A stretch of DNA of 42,718 bases from Candidatus Saccharimonadota bacterium. Lineage in GTDB: Bacteria; Patescibacteriota; Saccharimonadia; Saccharimonadales; Saccharimonadaceae. Position 1 is the stretch's first letter. Each line of letters opens with the position of its first letter. Positions 15,877 through 23,673 of this stretch are shown piece by piece. The notes under the pieces were generated by a model. The model did not search any database and was not told the origin of the DNA. It was given only the letters and a program-made list of their open reading frames with translations. The position numbers and the translations under genes are program-made. Where the stretch lies: positions 1 through 42,718 of the forward strand of contig WRGU01000049.1 of the NCBI GenBank assembly GCA_009787015.1, in the 5' to 3' direction.

Positions 15877-16767
15877 ATGGAAAAATATGTAATTTCGGCG
15901 GAACTTGATCTGCCGAATAATAGAAGCGGAATTGTAGTAAATCCCGCGCAAATCGATAATTTTCGCGCGGATTTAACACAGAATTTACGCGAAATTGGCA
16001 AGGATCCGTTATGGGTCGAATCGCAAATTTTACAGCAAGGAATGGAATCTGCTATCGGTAAAACCGCATTATCGGTCGTAAGTTTAGATAACCGATATGT
16101 GCGCAATGCCGCCGATTATTTGGGAATTTCGCGTGCAGTTTACAACGAAAAACAAGAGGGTATTGACTATTACGCCAATCGCACGGGTTTTGAAAATATA
16201 TCCGAACAGTTTGACCGAATTGCGCGTCAATTTCGCAAGATTGTTTTGGCTGACGACGTGATTTTTAGCGGTGAAAATATGCGCTATGTAATTCAGGAAC
16301 TCGCTCGTCGTGGCGTTGATGTTCAGGGTATAATCGCCGGCATTACAATCGACGCGGGCGCGCAAAAACTCGCGGAAACAGGTATACCCATCGAATCGAT
16401 CGCAACATTCGACACGGTCGACGACGAGATTTGCGAACGCGACTTTGCATTTGTACCGGATTCAGGTCGAATTGGGAGCGATTATCGGTGCAACGACTCT
16501 TACGGAGTGTTGTATTTCGATGACCTGTTCGGCGCGCCGACCAAATATGCGTCTATTCCGCGTGATGCGAAAGCGGATTTTTGTCAAAGAAGCTTGGTGC
16601 GCAATATCCAATTATTGCGAGCAGATGCACAATACAACAGGCAAGTTTACGGTCGCAGATTCGCGGGTTATAATGGTTATGGCAACCAAACCGCCATAGA
16701 CGCGTTAAAGGAACGAATTGAGTTCAGTAAAAGAACAGAGGCGTTAAGAAGCAAAAAGGAGAGTTAG
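15877..16767 (+). CDS. Phosphoribosyltransferase-like protein
   Basis: 296 aa from ATG 15877, chosen because AAGGAGA lies 6 nt upstream; the track's start at 15757 lies before the attenuator hairpin. The core resembles a type I phosphoribosyltransferase: IVLADDVIFSGENMRYVIQEL near residue 125 corresponds to the PRPP-binding loop (hydrophobic strand, DD, then a small-residue turn), followed by RRGVDVQGIIAGI. The N-terminal 100 residues and C-terminal 90 are unfamiliar. Substrate unknown. It is first in an operon with a LOG-family gene (start codon directly after this gene's TAG) and hisS. Confidence 0.6.
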   Translation: MEKYVISAELDLPNNRSGIVVNPAQIDNFRADLTQNLREIGKDPLWVESQILQQGMESAIGKTALSVVSLDNRYVRNAADYLGISRAVYNEKQEGIDYYANRTGFENISEQFDRIARQFRKIVLADDVIFSGENMRYVIQELARRGVDVQGIIAGITIDAGAQKLAETGIPIESIATFDTVDDEICERDFAFVPDSGRIGSDYRCNDSYGVLYFDDLFGAPTKYASIPRDAKADFCQRSLVRNIQLLRADAQYNRQVYGRRFAGYNGYGNQTAIDALKERIEFSKRTEALRSKKES

Positions 16768-17289
16768 ATGAGAAAATTGCAGATTGGTGTTATCGGTTCG
16801 GTCAGCGATCTGAACTATGGCAAAGATGCGGAAAAATTTGCCGAAGAATTGGGAAAATTGATCGCAAAAAACGATTATGTGTTGATCTTTGGCGCAGAAA
16901 AAGACGCCGATTCATTGCCGACGGTCGCCGCAGCGTCAGCACAACGGGCGGGCGGTTTAACAATTGGTGTGACGTATGGGAAGGGGTTGAAAATTTTCAA
17001 CCCCTCCGCCGCGTCGGTCGTCATCGCCACTGGCTTGGAACGCGGCGGTGGACGCGAAACTTCGTTGATGCTAAGTTGCGACGGCGTGATTGCGCTTGCC
17101 GGCGGATCGGGAACGCTGAACGAAATTTGCGTCGCGTACCAGGCAAATATTCCGGTCGTCGTGGTGGACAAATTCGGCGGTTGGTCGGCAAAATTGGCAA
17201 ACGAATTTTTGGACGAACGGAAACGTTATAAATTTGAAATCGCTAAAATGCCGGATGAGGCATTAAAAAAACTAATAAATAAGATATAA
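16768..17289 (+). CDS. LOG/TIGR00725-family nucleotide-binding protein
   Basis: 173 aa. A Rossmann-like SLOG fold: IGVIGSVSD at the N-terminus, VLIFGAEKDADSLPTVAAASA, GLERGGGRETSLMLSCDGVIAL, and AGGSGTLNEICVAYQ in place of the usual PGGxGTxxE. Relatives include cytokinin-type phosphoribohydrolases that release a base from nucleoside monophosphate, and TIGR00725 proteins of unknown function. The Glu of the GGxGTxxE motif is kept. Translation is probably coupled to the phosphoribosyltransferase-like gene. Pairing a base-attaching and a base-releasing fold hints at nucleotide recycling (inference only). Confidence 0.72.
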   Translation: MRKLQIGVIGSVSDLNYGKDAEKFAEELGKLIAKNDYVLIFGAEKDADSLPTVAAASAQRAGGLTIGVTYGKGLKIFNPSAASVVIATGLERGGGRETSLMLSCDGVIALAGGSGTLNEICVAYQANIPVVVVDKFGGWSAKLANEFLDERKRYKFEIAKMPDEALKKLINKI

Positions 17290-17309
17290 TGGAATAAAGG
17301 AGAAAAATA

Positions 17310-18617
17310 ATGTTAAGTTTACAAAGTTACAAAGGTACGCGCGACATTTATCCCGAGGATATGCGGTTAAGGAATTATATTTTCGGGAAGTGGCGCAAGG
17401 TGATCGAGAGTTTCGGGTACGAGGAATACGATGCGCCGCTGCTTGAGCCAATCGAGATTTACGCGGCGAAATCGGGGACGGAGATCGTTAACGATCAAAC
17501 CTATACATTCACCGATCGCGGGGATCGGACGGTGGCGATTCGTCCGGAAATGACGCCGAGCGTGTCGCGCATGGTCGCCGCCCGTCGTCAGGAAATGCCG
17601 ATGCCGGCGCGGCTCTATTCGATTTCGAATTTCATGCGTTACGAACGCCCGCAGAAAGGTCGCGAACGCGAGTTTTGGCAACTCAATTTTGATTTGTTTG
17701 GCGTGGACGGTATCGCCGCGGACGCGGAAATCATCACGATTGCCGATAAAATCTTGCGCGAGTTTGGCGCGAATGAATCAATGTTCACGATTCGCATAAA
17801 CGACCGCCGGTTAACGAACTATATCATGCGCGAATATTTGGGATTAGACGAAAATCAAACGAATTTAATGATTAAGCTGTTCGATCGACGTGAAAAAATG
17901 CCCGAAAAAGATTTTCTGGAACAGGCGGCGGAAATCGTGCAAAATGAGTCCAAGAATGACACCACAAATGTCACCACTCTGCTTATCAAAGTCAGGCAGA
18001 TAACAGAGATGAGAGATTTGGACGAGCTTGTGCAGAATGTCACCACAAATGTCACCAAGAATGAGACTATTTGCGACCTCAAAAACTTATTCGAAATCCT
18101 CAAGAATCGCGGCATCAAGTCAGCAAAATTTGATCCGACATTAATGCGCGGATTTGATTATTATACCGGCACAGTATTTGAAGTTTTCGACGAGTCGCCC
18201 GAAAATCGACGTGGTATGTTCGGTGGCGGACGTTACGATGGGTTGATCGGTTTGTTCGGCGTCGAACCCTTGCCGGTCGTCGGCGTCGCGCCGGGCGAAA
18301 CTACAATGATCGAGTTCTTGAAAGCGCATAACTTGTTGCCGGAACTGAAACCCTCGACCAAAATCGTGGTCATTCCGATGGGCGAGGTCGATGCGGGATC
18401 GGTTGCGGACGAATTGCGCGTACGAAATATCAACGTGAGCGTCGATTTTAGCGATCGAAAAACTGATAAAAAAATCAAGGGCGCGGTCAAATCGGGCGTT
18501 CAATATGCGTTGTTCGTCGGGGAAGACGAGATTGCGAATAAAAAATTTTCGCTAAAAAATGTTGCGACAGGGGAACAACAAATTCTAACTATTGACAAAA
18601 TCGCACAGATCCTGTAA
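17310..18617 (+). CDS. hisS: Histidyl-tRNA synthetase
   Basis: 435 aa. It attaches histidine to tRNA-His. Class II motifs: YKGTRDIYPEDM at the N-terminus, RPEMTPSVSRM, motif 2 RYERPQKGREREFWQLNFD, the HisRS-specific RGFDYYTGTVFEV, and motif 3 GGGRYDGLIG. The C-terminal anticodon-binding domain follows (KIVVIPMG ... VRNINVSVD). AAAGGAG lies before the ATG. A possible extra TATAAT lies at about 17285-17290, so it may also have its own promoter. Residues about 215-255 contain two near-identical 23-bp DNA repeats encoding Asn-Val-Thr-Thr-rich segments, probably an insertion in a variable loop. It lies downstream of the His-codon attenuator, consistent with feedback on His-tRNA charging. Confidence 0.95.
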   Translation: MLSLQSYKGTRDIYPEDMRLRNYIFGKWRKVIESFGYEEYDAPLLEPIEIYAAKSGTEIVNDQTYTFTDRGDRTVAIRPEMTPSVSRMVAARRQEMPMPARLYSISNFMRYERPQKGREREFWQLNFDLFGVDGIAADAEIITIADKILREFGANESMFTIRINDRRLTNYIMREYLGLDENQTNLMIKLFDRREKMPEKDFLEQAAEIVQNESKNDTTNVTTLLIKVRQITEMRDLDELVQNVTTNVTKNETICDLKNLFEILKNRGIKSAKFDPTLMRGFDYYTGTVFEVFDESPENRRGMFGGGRYDGLIGLFGVEPLPVVGVAPGETTMIEFLKAHNLLPELKPSTKIVVIPMGEVDAGSVADELRVRNINVSVDFSDRKTDKKIKGAVKSGVQYALFVGEDEIANKKFSLKNVATGEQQILTIDKIAQIL

Positions 18618-18626
18618 GATTTTCGC

Positions 18627-19187
18627 ATGACAGTAGAAAAATCGGTGCGTATTATCGATAAATATTACAAGGGCGGCATGGAGCAATACGCTCAATTTAC
18701 CGCCAATGTTTTAGATAAGCCTTCAACGACTCATAGATTAGCGGGGGATCAACGGACGGCGCGCGATATTCTCGAAAGTCTACCCCCCTCCGATAAAATG
18801 TCGCCCGAAACATTCCGCAATTCAATGAACGCTATGATGAGCATTGCGAGGGGTGCGATTTGCGAGTCAATGGGCATGCGAGGTAGTCCGTCGGATATTT
18901 ATCCATACATCAACGAAAATTGCGCGAATGTGGCGGGAATTGCTTATACTGCACTTAATAATTGTCGTCCGGATTTAGGCGCGTAGTTGTTCGTTGGAGC
19001 GGCGCGCGGCAACCAAACGCGTCGTCTTCACCAGCATTTTTGGGTGCGAACGGAAAATGGTTTGCTTTACGACAACAGCGACTTACAATCCAAAAATAAA
19101 TACACCCATCATCATGCGTTGTTAGTTTGCGAGGGCGCACTTACTGACGAATATTTTTGGCGCAGAGCGCGACGTAGCGAGAGATAG
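18627..19187 (+). pseudogene. Transglutaminase-like ORF interrupted by an in-frame TAG
   Basis: A 119-aa ORF (18627-18986) ends with TAG at 18984-18986, and the same frame continues open for another 66 codons to TAG at 19187. Together they read like one 186-residue protein: the first part ends with NENCANVAGIAYTALNNC (candidate catalytic Cys at residue 99), the second contains HQHFWVRTENGLLYDNSD, a His and Asp arrangement typical of transglutaminase-like or related cysteine hydrolases. The amber codon separates Cys from His/Asp, so activity needs readthrough, a suppressor, or is lost. TAAGAT lies 6 nt before the ATG (leaderless). Family assignment is tentative. Confidence 0.55.
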
Positions 19188-19916
19188 TTAGTTTTGCAAA
19201 TACCAAGCATTCAAGTCGAGGGTGGTGGGGTTGGCCGCGCGGACGATTTTTGCCGCTATACGACCCATTTCATGCATAAATGGAGCGTGTTTGGTGGTCA
19301 TGCCGTCGAGATCGATGTCGTCCTTGCTGGATTCTTCGTATAGCTCAAAGACAGAGAAGGTGAGAACTTTCGATCCAGCGGCGGTTGCGACATCGATGGC
19401 GGCGGCGGTCGTGTTTCCGTCGTGAAAATATTCGTCGACAACCACGGAATTTTTGCCGGCGAGAAATGGGGTGAGGCGCGCAGTTTCCTGATCCATATCA
19501 GCTTTTTTCTTGCAATTCCAGGAATTGATAAATGCTGGCAATAACATGGGGTGGGTCTCACCAATTTCGTCGTGGAATCCGCGAAAGGCATCCGCGAGGG
19601 CAATCGCCGACATCGCGTTCAGTAGAACCGCGTCCACATTTTCGCCACGCTGTAAAATCGCATGGTATTCTCGCATAAATCGCACGAAATCGCCGTCGCG
19701 TTTTTGCCTCTCTGTCCACTTTTGCGTCAAATCGGGCTTTGTGCGAGCGATATTATTCATGATATACGCCGCACGTTCGTAATCTTCTTCACCACAAAGC
19801 ACGCCAGGGTTAGCCAGCGGGTGAAAACAGAAATCTAACGAGGAAACAGGGTATGCATCGGAAACCACTACCTTATACACTTCCTCAAATGCTGATTTAT
19901 CGCAAAATATAGACAT
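19188..19916 (-). CDS. Divergent phosphoribosyltransferase-like protein
   Basis: 242 aa. The segment NSVVVDEYFHDGNTTAAAID near residue 160 resembles a PRPP-binding loop (hydrophobic strand, D-E, G-N-T-T), followed by AAGSKVLTFSVFEL, which fits the next strand of the type I phosphoribosyltransferase fold. The N-terminal 150 residues are helical and unfamiliar. Substrate unknown. It converges with the amber-split ORF with no gap between stop codons. A strong promoter lies upstream (TTGACA-17-TATAAT) with 10 nt from the -10 box to the ATG. Confidence 0.5.
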   Translation of the reverse strand: MSIFCDKSAFEEVYKVVVSDAYPVSSLDFCFHPLANPGVLCGEEDYERAAYIMNNIARTKPDLTQKWTERQKRDGDFVRFMREYHAILQRGENVDAVLLNAMSAIALADAFRGFHDEIGETHPMLLPAFINSWNCKKKADMDQETARLTPFLAGKNSVVVDEYFHDGNTTAAAIDVATAAGSKVLTFSVFELYEESSKDDIDLDGMTTKHAPFMHEMGRIAAKIVRAANPTTLDLNAWYLQN

Positions 19917-19926
19917 CTATCTTACC

Positions 19927-19955
19927 ATTATACCACACTTTCTTTTTCGTGTCAA
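19927..19955 (-). promoter_or_regulatory. Consensus promoter for the 242-aa gene
   Basis: Minus strand TTGACA (plus 19955-19950), 17-bp spacer ending GTGTGG, TATAAT (plus 19932-19927). It is one of the best matches to the window's promoter consensus. A divergent TTGCAT (19957-19962)-17-TAAAAT (19980-19985) promoter for tig lies next to it. Confidence 0.8.
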
Positions 19956-19994
19956 GTTGCATTGATGAGTTATATCTGTTAAAATGGTTGAATT

Positions 19995-21284
19995 ATGAAA
20001 CATACCATCAAGAATTTATCGGATAGCAAAGTTGAAGTGCATGTGGAATTGACGCAGGAAGAAATCGCCGAACACCACGCGGCGGCGGTTAAAAAAATGG
20101 CGCGCGACGTTAAAGTTTCCGGATTTCGCAAAGGACATGTGCCGCTAAATGTCGCGGAAAAACATCTCGATCCCGTCAAGGTCGCCGACGAGGCGGTCAA
20201 TAATGCGATCAATGCCGTATTGAACGAAATTATCCGCGGTGAAAAAATCCGCATTTTGGACCAGCCCACGATCACGGTCACGAAATTCGTACCGGCGCAA
20301 GTTTTGGAATTCACAGCTGGAATCGAAGTCATGCCCACGATAAAATTGTCCGGCATCGATAAGTTGAAGACTAAAAAGGGTTTAGTTAAGATTGAAGCAA
20401 AAGATGTTGACGACGTGTTAGGGCGTTTACAAAAATCGAGCATGACGAAAGAAGAAGTTTCGGACCGCGCCGCGAAACTCGGTGACGAGGTCGACATTGA
20501 TTTCGTCGGCACAAAGGATGGTGTGGAATTCCCGGGTGGCAGTGCAAAAAATTACGCGTTGGAGCTCGGATCAAATTCATTTATTCCAGGGTTCGAGGAC
20601 GGCGTGGTTGGGCATAAAATCGGTGACGAGTTCGATATTCCGCTGACTTTTCCAAGGGATTACGGCGCAAAAGATTTGGCGGGTGCGAAAGTTAATTTTC
20701 ATGTTACATTAAACAAGATCCGCGAAATTAAATCGCCTGAACTGAACGATGAATTTGCCGTGAAATTATCGCCGGAATTCAAAAAACTGGATGATTTGAA
20801 GAACGATATTAAACGCGAAGTTACCGCGCGCGCCGAATTCGAGGCACAGCGGCGATTTGAGGACGCATTGGTCGAAGAACTGGCAGATAAAGCTGATTTT
20901 GATGTGCCGGGAATTTTGGTTGAAGATCAGTTGGTCGCAGCGGAACGGAATTTCACGCAAAACTTGCTGTACCAAGGCATGACGGTTGAACAGTATCTGG
21001 AACAAAATAAGTTCAAGGATCGCGAGGATTGGATTGCACGCGAACTGCGCCCAGTATGCGAAAAAACCGTGCGTAAATCGTTGGTTTTGGCGCAGTTGGT
21101 CGAAGATTGGAATATTTCCGTCACAGAGGAAGAAATCGCCGCGAAGCAAGCGCAAATCATCGCGCAGTACAATGACCCGAAGCTAAAAGACCGTTTCAAC
21201 AGCCCCGAAGCCAAACGGCAAATCGCCCAACAAATCATTTCGGATAAAACTTTGCAAAAATTGGCGGGATTGAATACGAAATAA
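19995..21284 (+). CDS. tig: Trigger factor, ribosome-associated chaperone
   Basis: 429 aa. Trigger factor binds at the ribosome exit tunnel and shields nascent chains. The N-terminal ribosome-binding domain has the signature VSGFRKGHVPLNVAEKH (the GFRKGxxP motif). The central FKBP-type domain reads RAAKLGDEVDIDFVGTKDG ... SFIPGFEDGVVGHKIGD ... FPRDYGAKDLAG. The helical C-terminal chaperone domain contains the expected FEDALVEELADKADFDVPGIL and QNLLYQGMTVEQYLE regions. Length is normal. TAAAAT lies 9 nt before the ATG (leaderless). Confidence 0.95.
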   Translation: MKHTIKNLSDSKVEVHVELTQEEIAEHHAAAVKKMARDVKVSGFRKGHVPLNVAEKHLDPVKVADEAVNNAINAVLNEIIRGEKIRILDQPTITVTKFVPAQVLEFTAGIEVMPTIKLSGIDKLKTKKGLVKIEAKDVDDVLGRLQKSSMTKEEVSDRAAKLGDEVDIDFVGTKDGVEFPGGSAKNYALELGSNSFIPGFEDGVVGHKIGDEFDIPLTFPRDYGAKDLAGAKVNFHVTLNKIREIKSPELNDEFAVKLSPEFKKLDDLKNDIKREVTARAEFEAQRRFEDALVEELADKADFDVPGILVEDQLVAAERNFTQNLLYQGMTVEQYLEQNKFKDREDWIARELRPVCEKTVRKSLVLAQLVEDWNISVTEEEIAAKQAQIIAQYNDPKLKDRFNSPEAKRQIAQQIISDKTLQKLAGLNTK

Positions 21285-21287
21285 ACT

Positions 21288-21316
21288 TTTGCCCCGAAGA
21301 CTGTCTTCGGGGCAAA
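21288..21316. terminator. Perfect 14-bp palindrome after tig
   Basis: TTTGCCCCGAAGAC, centre T, GTCTTCGGGGCAAA. A perfect inverted repeat between tig and the convergent DsbA-like gene, carrying the recurring GAAGACTGTCTTC core. It can form a strong hairpin in either transcript, so it is probably a bidirectional terminator or a member of a repeat family. Confidence 0.7.
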
Positions 21317-21335
21317 GTGCGAGAATGCGGGTTAA

Positions 21336-22181
21336 TTAATTCAACGCTTTATCTAGCATATCGCGAATGTTGGTGGTAAAAACTCGGTTAACTTGTTCGC
21401 CGTCGATAAACCAGGCCGGCGTGCCGGAAACCCCGGATTCGATTCCGAGATCTTTGTCGCGGGTAATCTTGTTTTGTATGCCGTTTGTTTTATAATTTTC
21501 TATGGCGTCGTTAAACTCGACCATGTCGAGTCCGATTTTTTTGGAATAAGTTAAGAGCAGCGACCTGGCGTCTTCGTATTCGATCGAGCCAGTCCAATCG
21601 TTTGTCGACCATAAAAGTTTAGACATCTCCCAATATGCATCCTCGCCGCCGACCAGATAGGCGGCTTCTGCGGCGCGTTGGCTGAGATCTGATCCCGGAT
21701 AGCCAAGGTTAAAATTGCGGTAGATGAATAATACTCTGTCGCCGTAATCTTTGTGGATTTTTTCGGCGTCGGCGCTAAATTGATTGCAATGGCTGCAGGC
21801 GAAGTCGCCATATTCGATAACGACGATTTTAGTATCCGGGTTACCGACATAGTGGTCGGGGATTTCGTTTTGTTTGACATCGGATTTAGTTATTAAATTC
21901 CACGGCGACAGAGTCGTTTCGTCGTCGGGTTCATTATCGCAATCCTCAAAATCACCTTTGCAATCCGGCGGGTCGCTTGGTTTGTGGATTGTGGTGTTGG
22001 TTGCGTCGTCCTTGTCGGGAGCTTTGGATGAACGCGTTACCAAAACTATAATGAGTAGAGTAATAAAAATTAAAAATAGCACGCCAACAATGATGCTCGC
22101 GATAATCAAGATTTTCTTATCGTTATTATTTTGATTTTGCGCCGGCGGCGTTGTTTGACTAAAGTTCGGTGTTTGATCCAT
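21336..22181 (-). CDS. Membrane-anchored DsbA-like thiol oxidoreductase
   Basis: 281 aa from the ATG at 22181; the track's longer start runs through the promoter. A Gln/Asn-rich cytoplasmic N-terminus is followed by one membrane segment (ILIIASIIVGVLFLIFITLLIIVLV, quoted in part: IASIIVGVLFLIFITLL) near residues 24-48, a low-complexity acidic linker, and a thioredoxin-fold domain. The active site is FACSHCNQF (CxxC), and the cis-proline loop is SGVSGTPAWFIDG. Such proteins introduce or isomerise disulfides in exported proteins, here outside the membrane. The linker cysteines (PDCKGDFEDCDN) are unusual. TATAAT lies 10 nt before the ATG. Confidence 0.85.
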   Translation of the reverse strand: MDQTPNFSQTTPPAQNQNNNDKKILIIASIIVGVLFLIFITLLIIVLVTRSSKAPDKDDATNTTIHKPSDPPDCKGDFEDCDNEPDDETTLSPWNLITKSDVKQNEIPDHYVGNPDTKIVVIEYGDFACSHCNQFSADAEKIHKDYGDRVLFIYRNFNLGYPGSDLSQRAAEAAYLVGGEDAYWEMSKLLWSTNDWTGSIEYEDARSLLLTYSKKIGLDMVEFNDAIENYKTNGIQNKITRDKDLGIESGVSGTPAWFIDGEQVNRVFTTNIRDMLDKALN

Positions 22182-22230
22182 GATAGAAATTATTATAGCA
22201 TAAAGACAATATGACACCAAGTTTTTGACC

Positions 22231-22250
22231 AGAAGACTGTCTTCGGGGCA
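22231..22250. repeat. Third GAAGACTGTCTTC repeat copy
   Basis: AGAAGACTGTCTTCGGGGCA shares 18 bases with the right half of the tig palindrome. The rest of 22251-22350 contains further short hairpins (GCTCGAT/ATCGAGC) and no visible gene. Confidence 0.55.
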
Positions 22251-22350
22251 GGGTGAATTACCGCACGGTATGAGCGGTTTGGTAACGTAGAAAGGCGGCT
22301 CGATACAATCGAGCGTGCCATGGATCATCTAGTGGGTCAATATGATGTGA

Positions 22351-23535
22351 TTATCTTTTAATTTTTCCACTCAAATAGCGTGAGAAATCTTTGAAATTGT
22401 CGGCGAATTTTTTGATGTGACCGTTTTGCAGGTCTTTATATCCGGTTCCTAGAATTTTCTTGGACAGGCCAAAAACTTGAGCGTAGGCGAGGTATTCTTG
22501 CCATAATAATACGTTTTCCAGAGTGTCGTAATTAAACATCGTGTCAAATCGGTTGAGAAAGTTATAGAATAATAACCATTCCCGCAAGTGCTGGTCGCCA
22601 AGATGCGTTCGTACGTACGAAAGTTTGTTTTTCTTTGCTATCGCGACGAGAAAGGTGAGTGCCGGAGGAAAACAAAGTACAAGTATCAACTGGTCTTCCT
22701 GTGTGATATATCGTCCGCTCGCCTGTCGCCACCATACGTTAGCCATCCAGCCCAAGTAAGCCGCGACGGCAGTGAGGGCAATAAGTCCAATCGTTGCAAG
22801 TATGAGTAATAACAAAAATTTGATCGCCGATAGTACAGAAGGCTTACCGGAGAGAAAACTTTCTTTTTCCTTGCGTGAACGACGAATATTCGCGAGAAAA
22901 ATACGCCAAGGTTTGTTCGCCTTTACGTCCGCCGTATCGGCAATGAGCCCTAGTCCCAATGCGACTTCCTTCGCATAATACGACCACACGTGATATTCGA
23001 TTGGTGCGTTTTTCGCGAGGCAATTCATGATATATTGGTCATCCCAGGACAGATCGCGAGAGTCTTTTGTGTGATTAATCCTTAACTGATACACACCCGA
23101 AAAATTTATCATGTGCAGGTAACCCCGACCACATAGAGATAATATTGCGGCGACAATATCCTTTTTGAATTCGACATTATAGTCCATCAAAACAGTCAGA
23201 ACTCCGACCGAATAGCCATGCGGTGCGTTTTGAGCGTAATCTGTATGTTTAGCAGTTTTCGCGATCTTCTTGAATTGGTGTTTTATTCGACGTGCCACAA
23301 TCATATTGCCGCCGATACTGCCCAAAAAAGTCATCAGATCGATCACCCAGCCATTCAAGTTTCTCGAATCGTAACATATAATCACACTTATTATAAGGAA
23401 CAACGCAATAAACAACAGGAACGGGTTCGGATTCCAGGGAATATAACCTCCACCTCCAAGACCCGCAAAAAGGATTGTTATTAAAAATGCGATAAGAAGC
23501 GGTAAAAGAAAATGTTTGCTGTTGTCATTTTGCAT
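22351..23535 (-). CDS. DUF2207-like membrane protein
   Basis: 394 aa from the ATG at 23535, 10 nt after TATAAT; the track's start precedes the promoter. Two hydrophobic segments at the N-terminus (residues about 10-55), a soluble middle domain (GYSVGVLTVLMDYNVEFKK, then LCGRGYLHM), two more hydrophobic segments near residues 240-300, and a C-terminal ending with ENVLLWQEYLAYAQVFGLSKK. The middle and C-terminal parts match the pattern of DUF2207/YciQ-type proteins; the large extracytoplasmic N-terminal domain of full-length members is absent. Function of the family is unknown. Confidence 0.65.
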   Translation of the reverse strand: MQNDNSKHFLLPLLIAFLITILFAGLGGGGYIPWNPNPFLLFIALFLIISVIICYDSRNLNGWVIDLMTFLGSIGGNMIVARRIKHQFKKIAKTAKHTDYAQNAPHGYSVGVLTVLMDYNVEFKKDIVAAILSLCGRGYLHMINFSGVYQLRINHTKDSRDLSWDDQYIMNCLAKNAPIEYHVWSYYAKEVALGLGLIADTADVKANKPWRIFLANIRRSRKEKESFLSGKPSVLSAIKFLLLLILATIGLIALTAVAAYLGWMANVWWRQASGRYITQEDQLILVLCFPPALTFLVAIAKKNKLSYVRTHLGDQHLREWLLFYNFLNRFDTMFNYDTLENVLLWQEYLAYAQVFGLSKKILGTGYKDLQNGHIKKFADNFKDFSRYLSGKIKR

Positions 23536-23597
23536 AATAACAACTATTATAGCATAAACAAAACGACATGACAAAATTACTGTTCGTCAAGTAGTAG

Positions 23598-23660
23598 ATC
23601 CCTCGACTTCGCTCGGGATGACGACAGGGCATGGATTGCCGGGATAAGCCCGGCAATGAC
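23598..23660. repeat. Two adjacent palindromic repeats
   Basis: ATCCCTCGACTTCGCTCGGGATGAC-type element (23598-23622) followed by ATTGCCGGG/CCCGGCAAT ending GAC (23635-23660), between the DUF2207-like gene and the rpoC 3' end. Each forms a hairpin; both end in (G/A)ATGAC like other copies in the window. Confidence 0.7.
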
Positions 23661-23673
23661 AAGTAGTGAAATC

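Noticed and set aside
22182-22328. N-terminal extension of the DsbA-like ORF in the track
   Set aside because: It reads through the TATAAT box and the GAAGACTGTCTTC repeat; the ATG at 22181 fits promoter spacing and the usual N-terminus.
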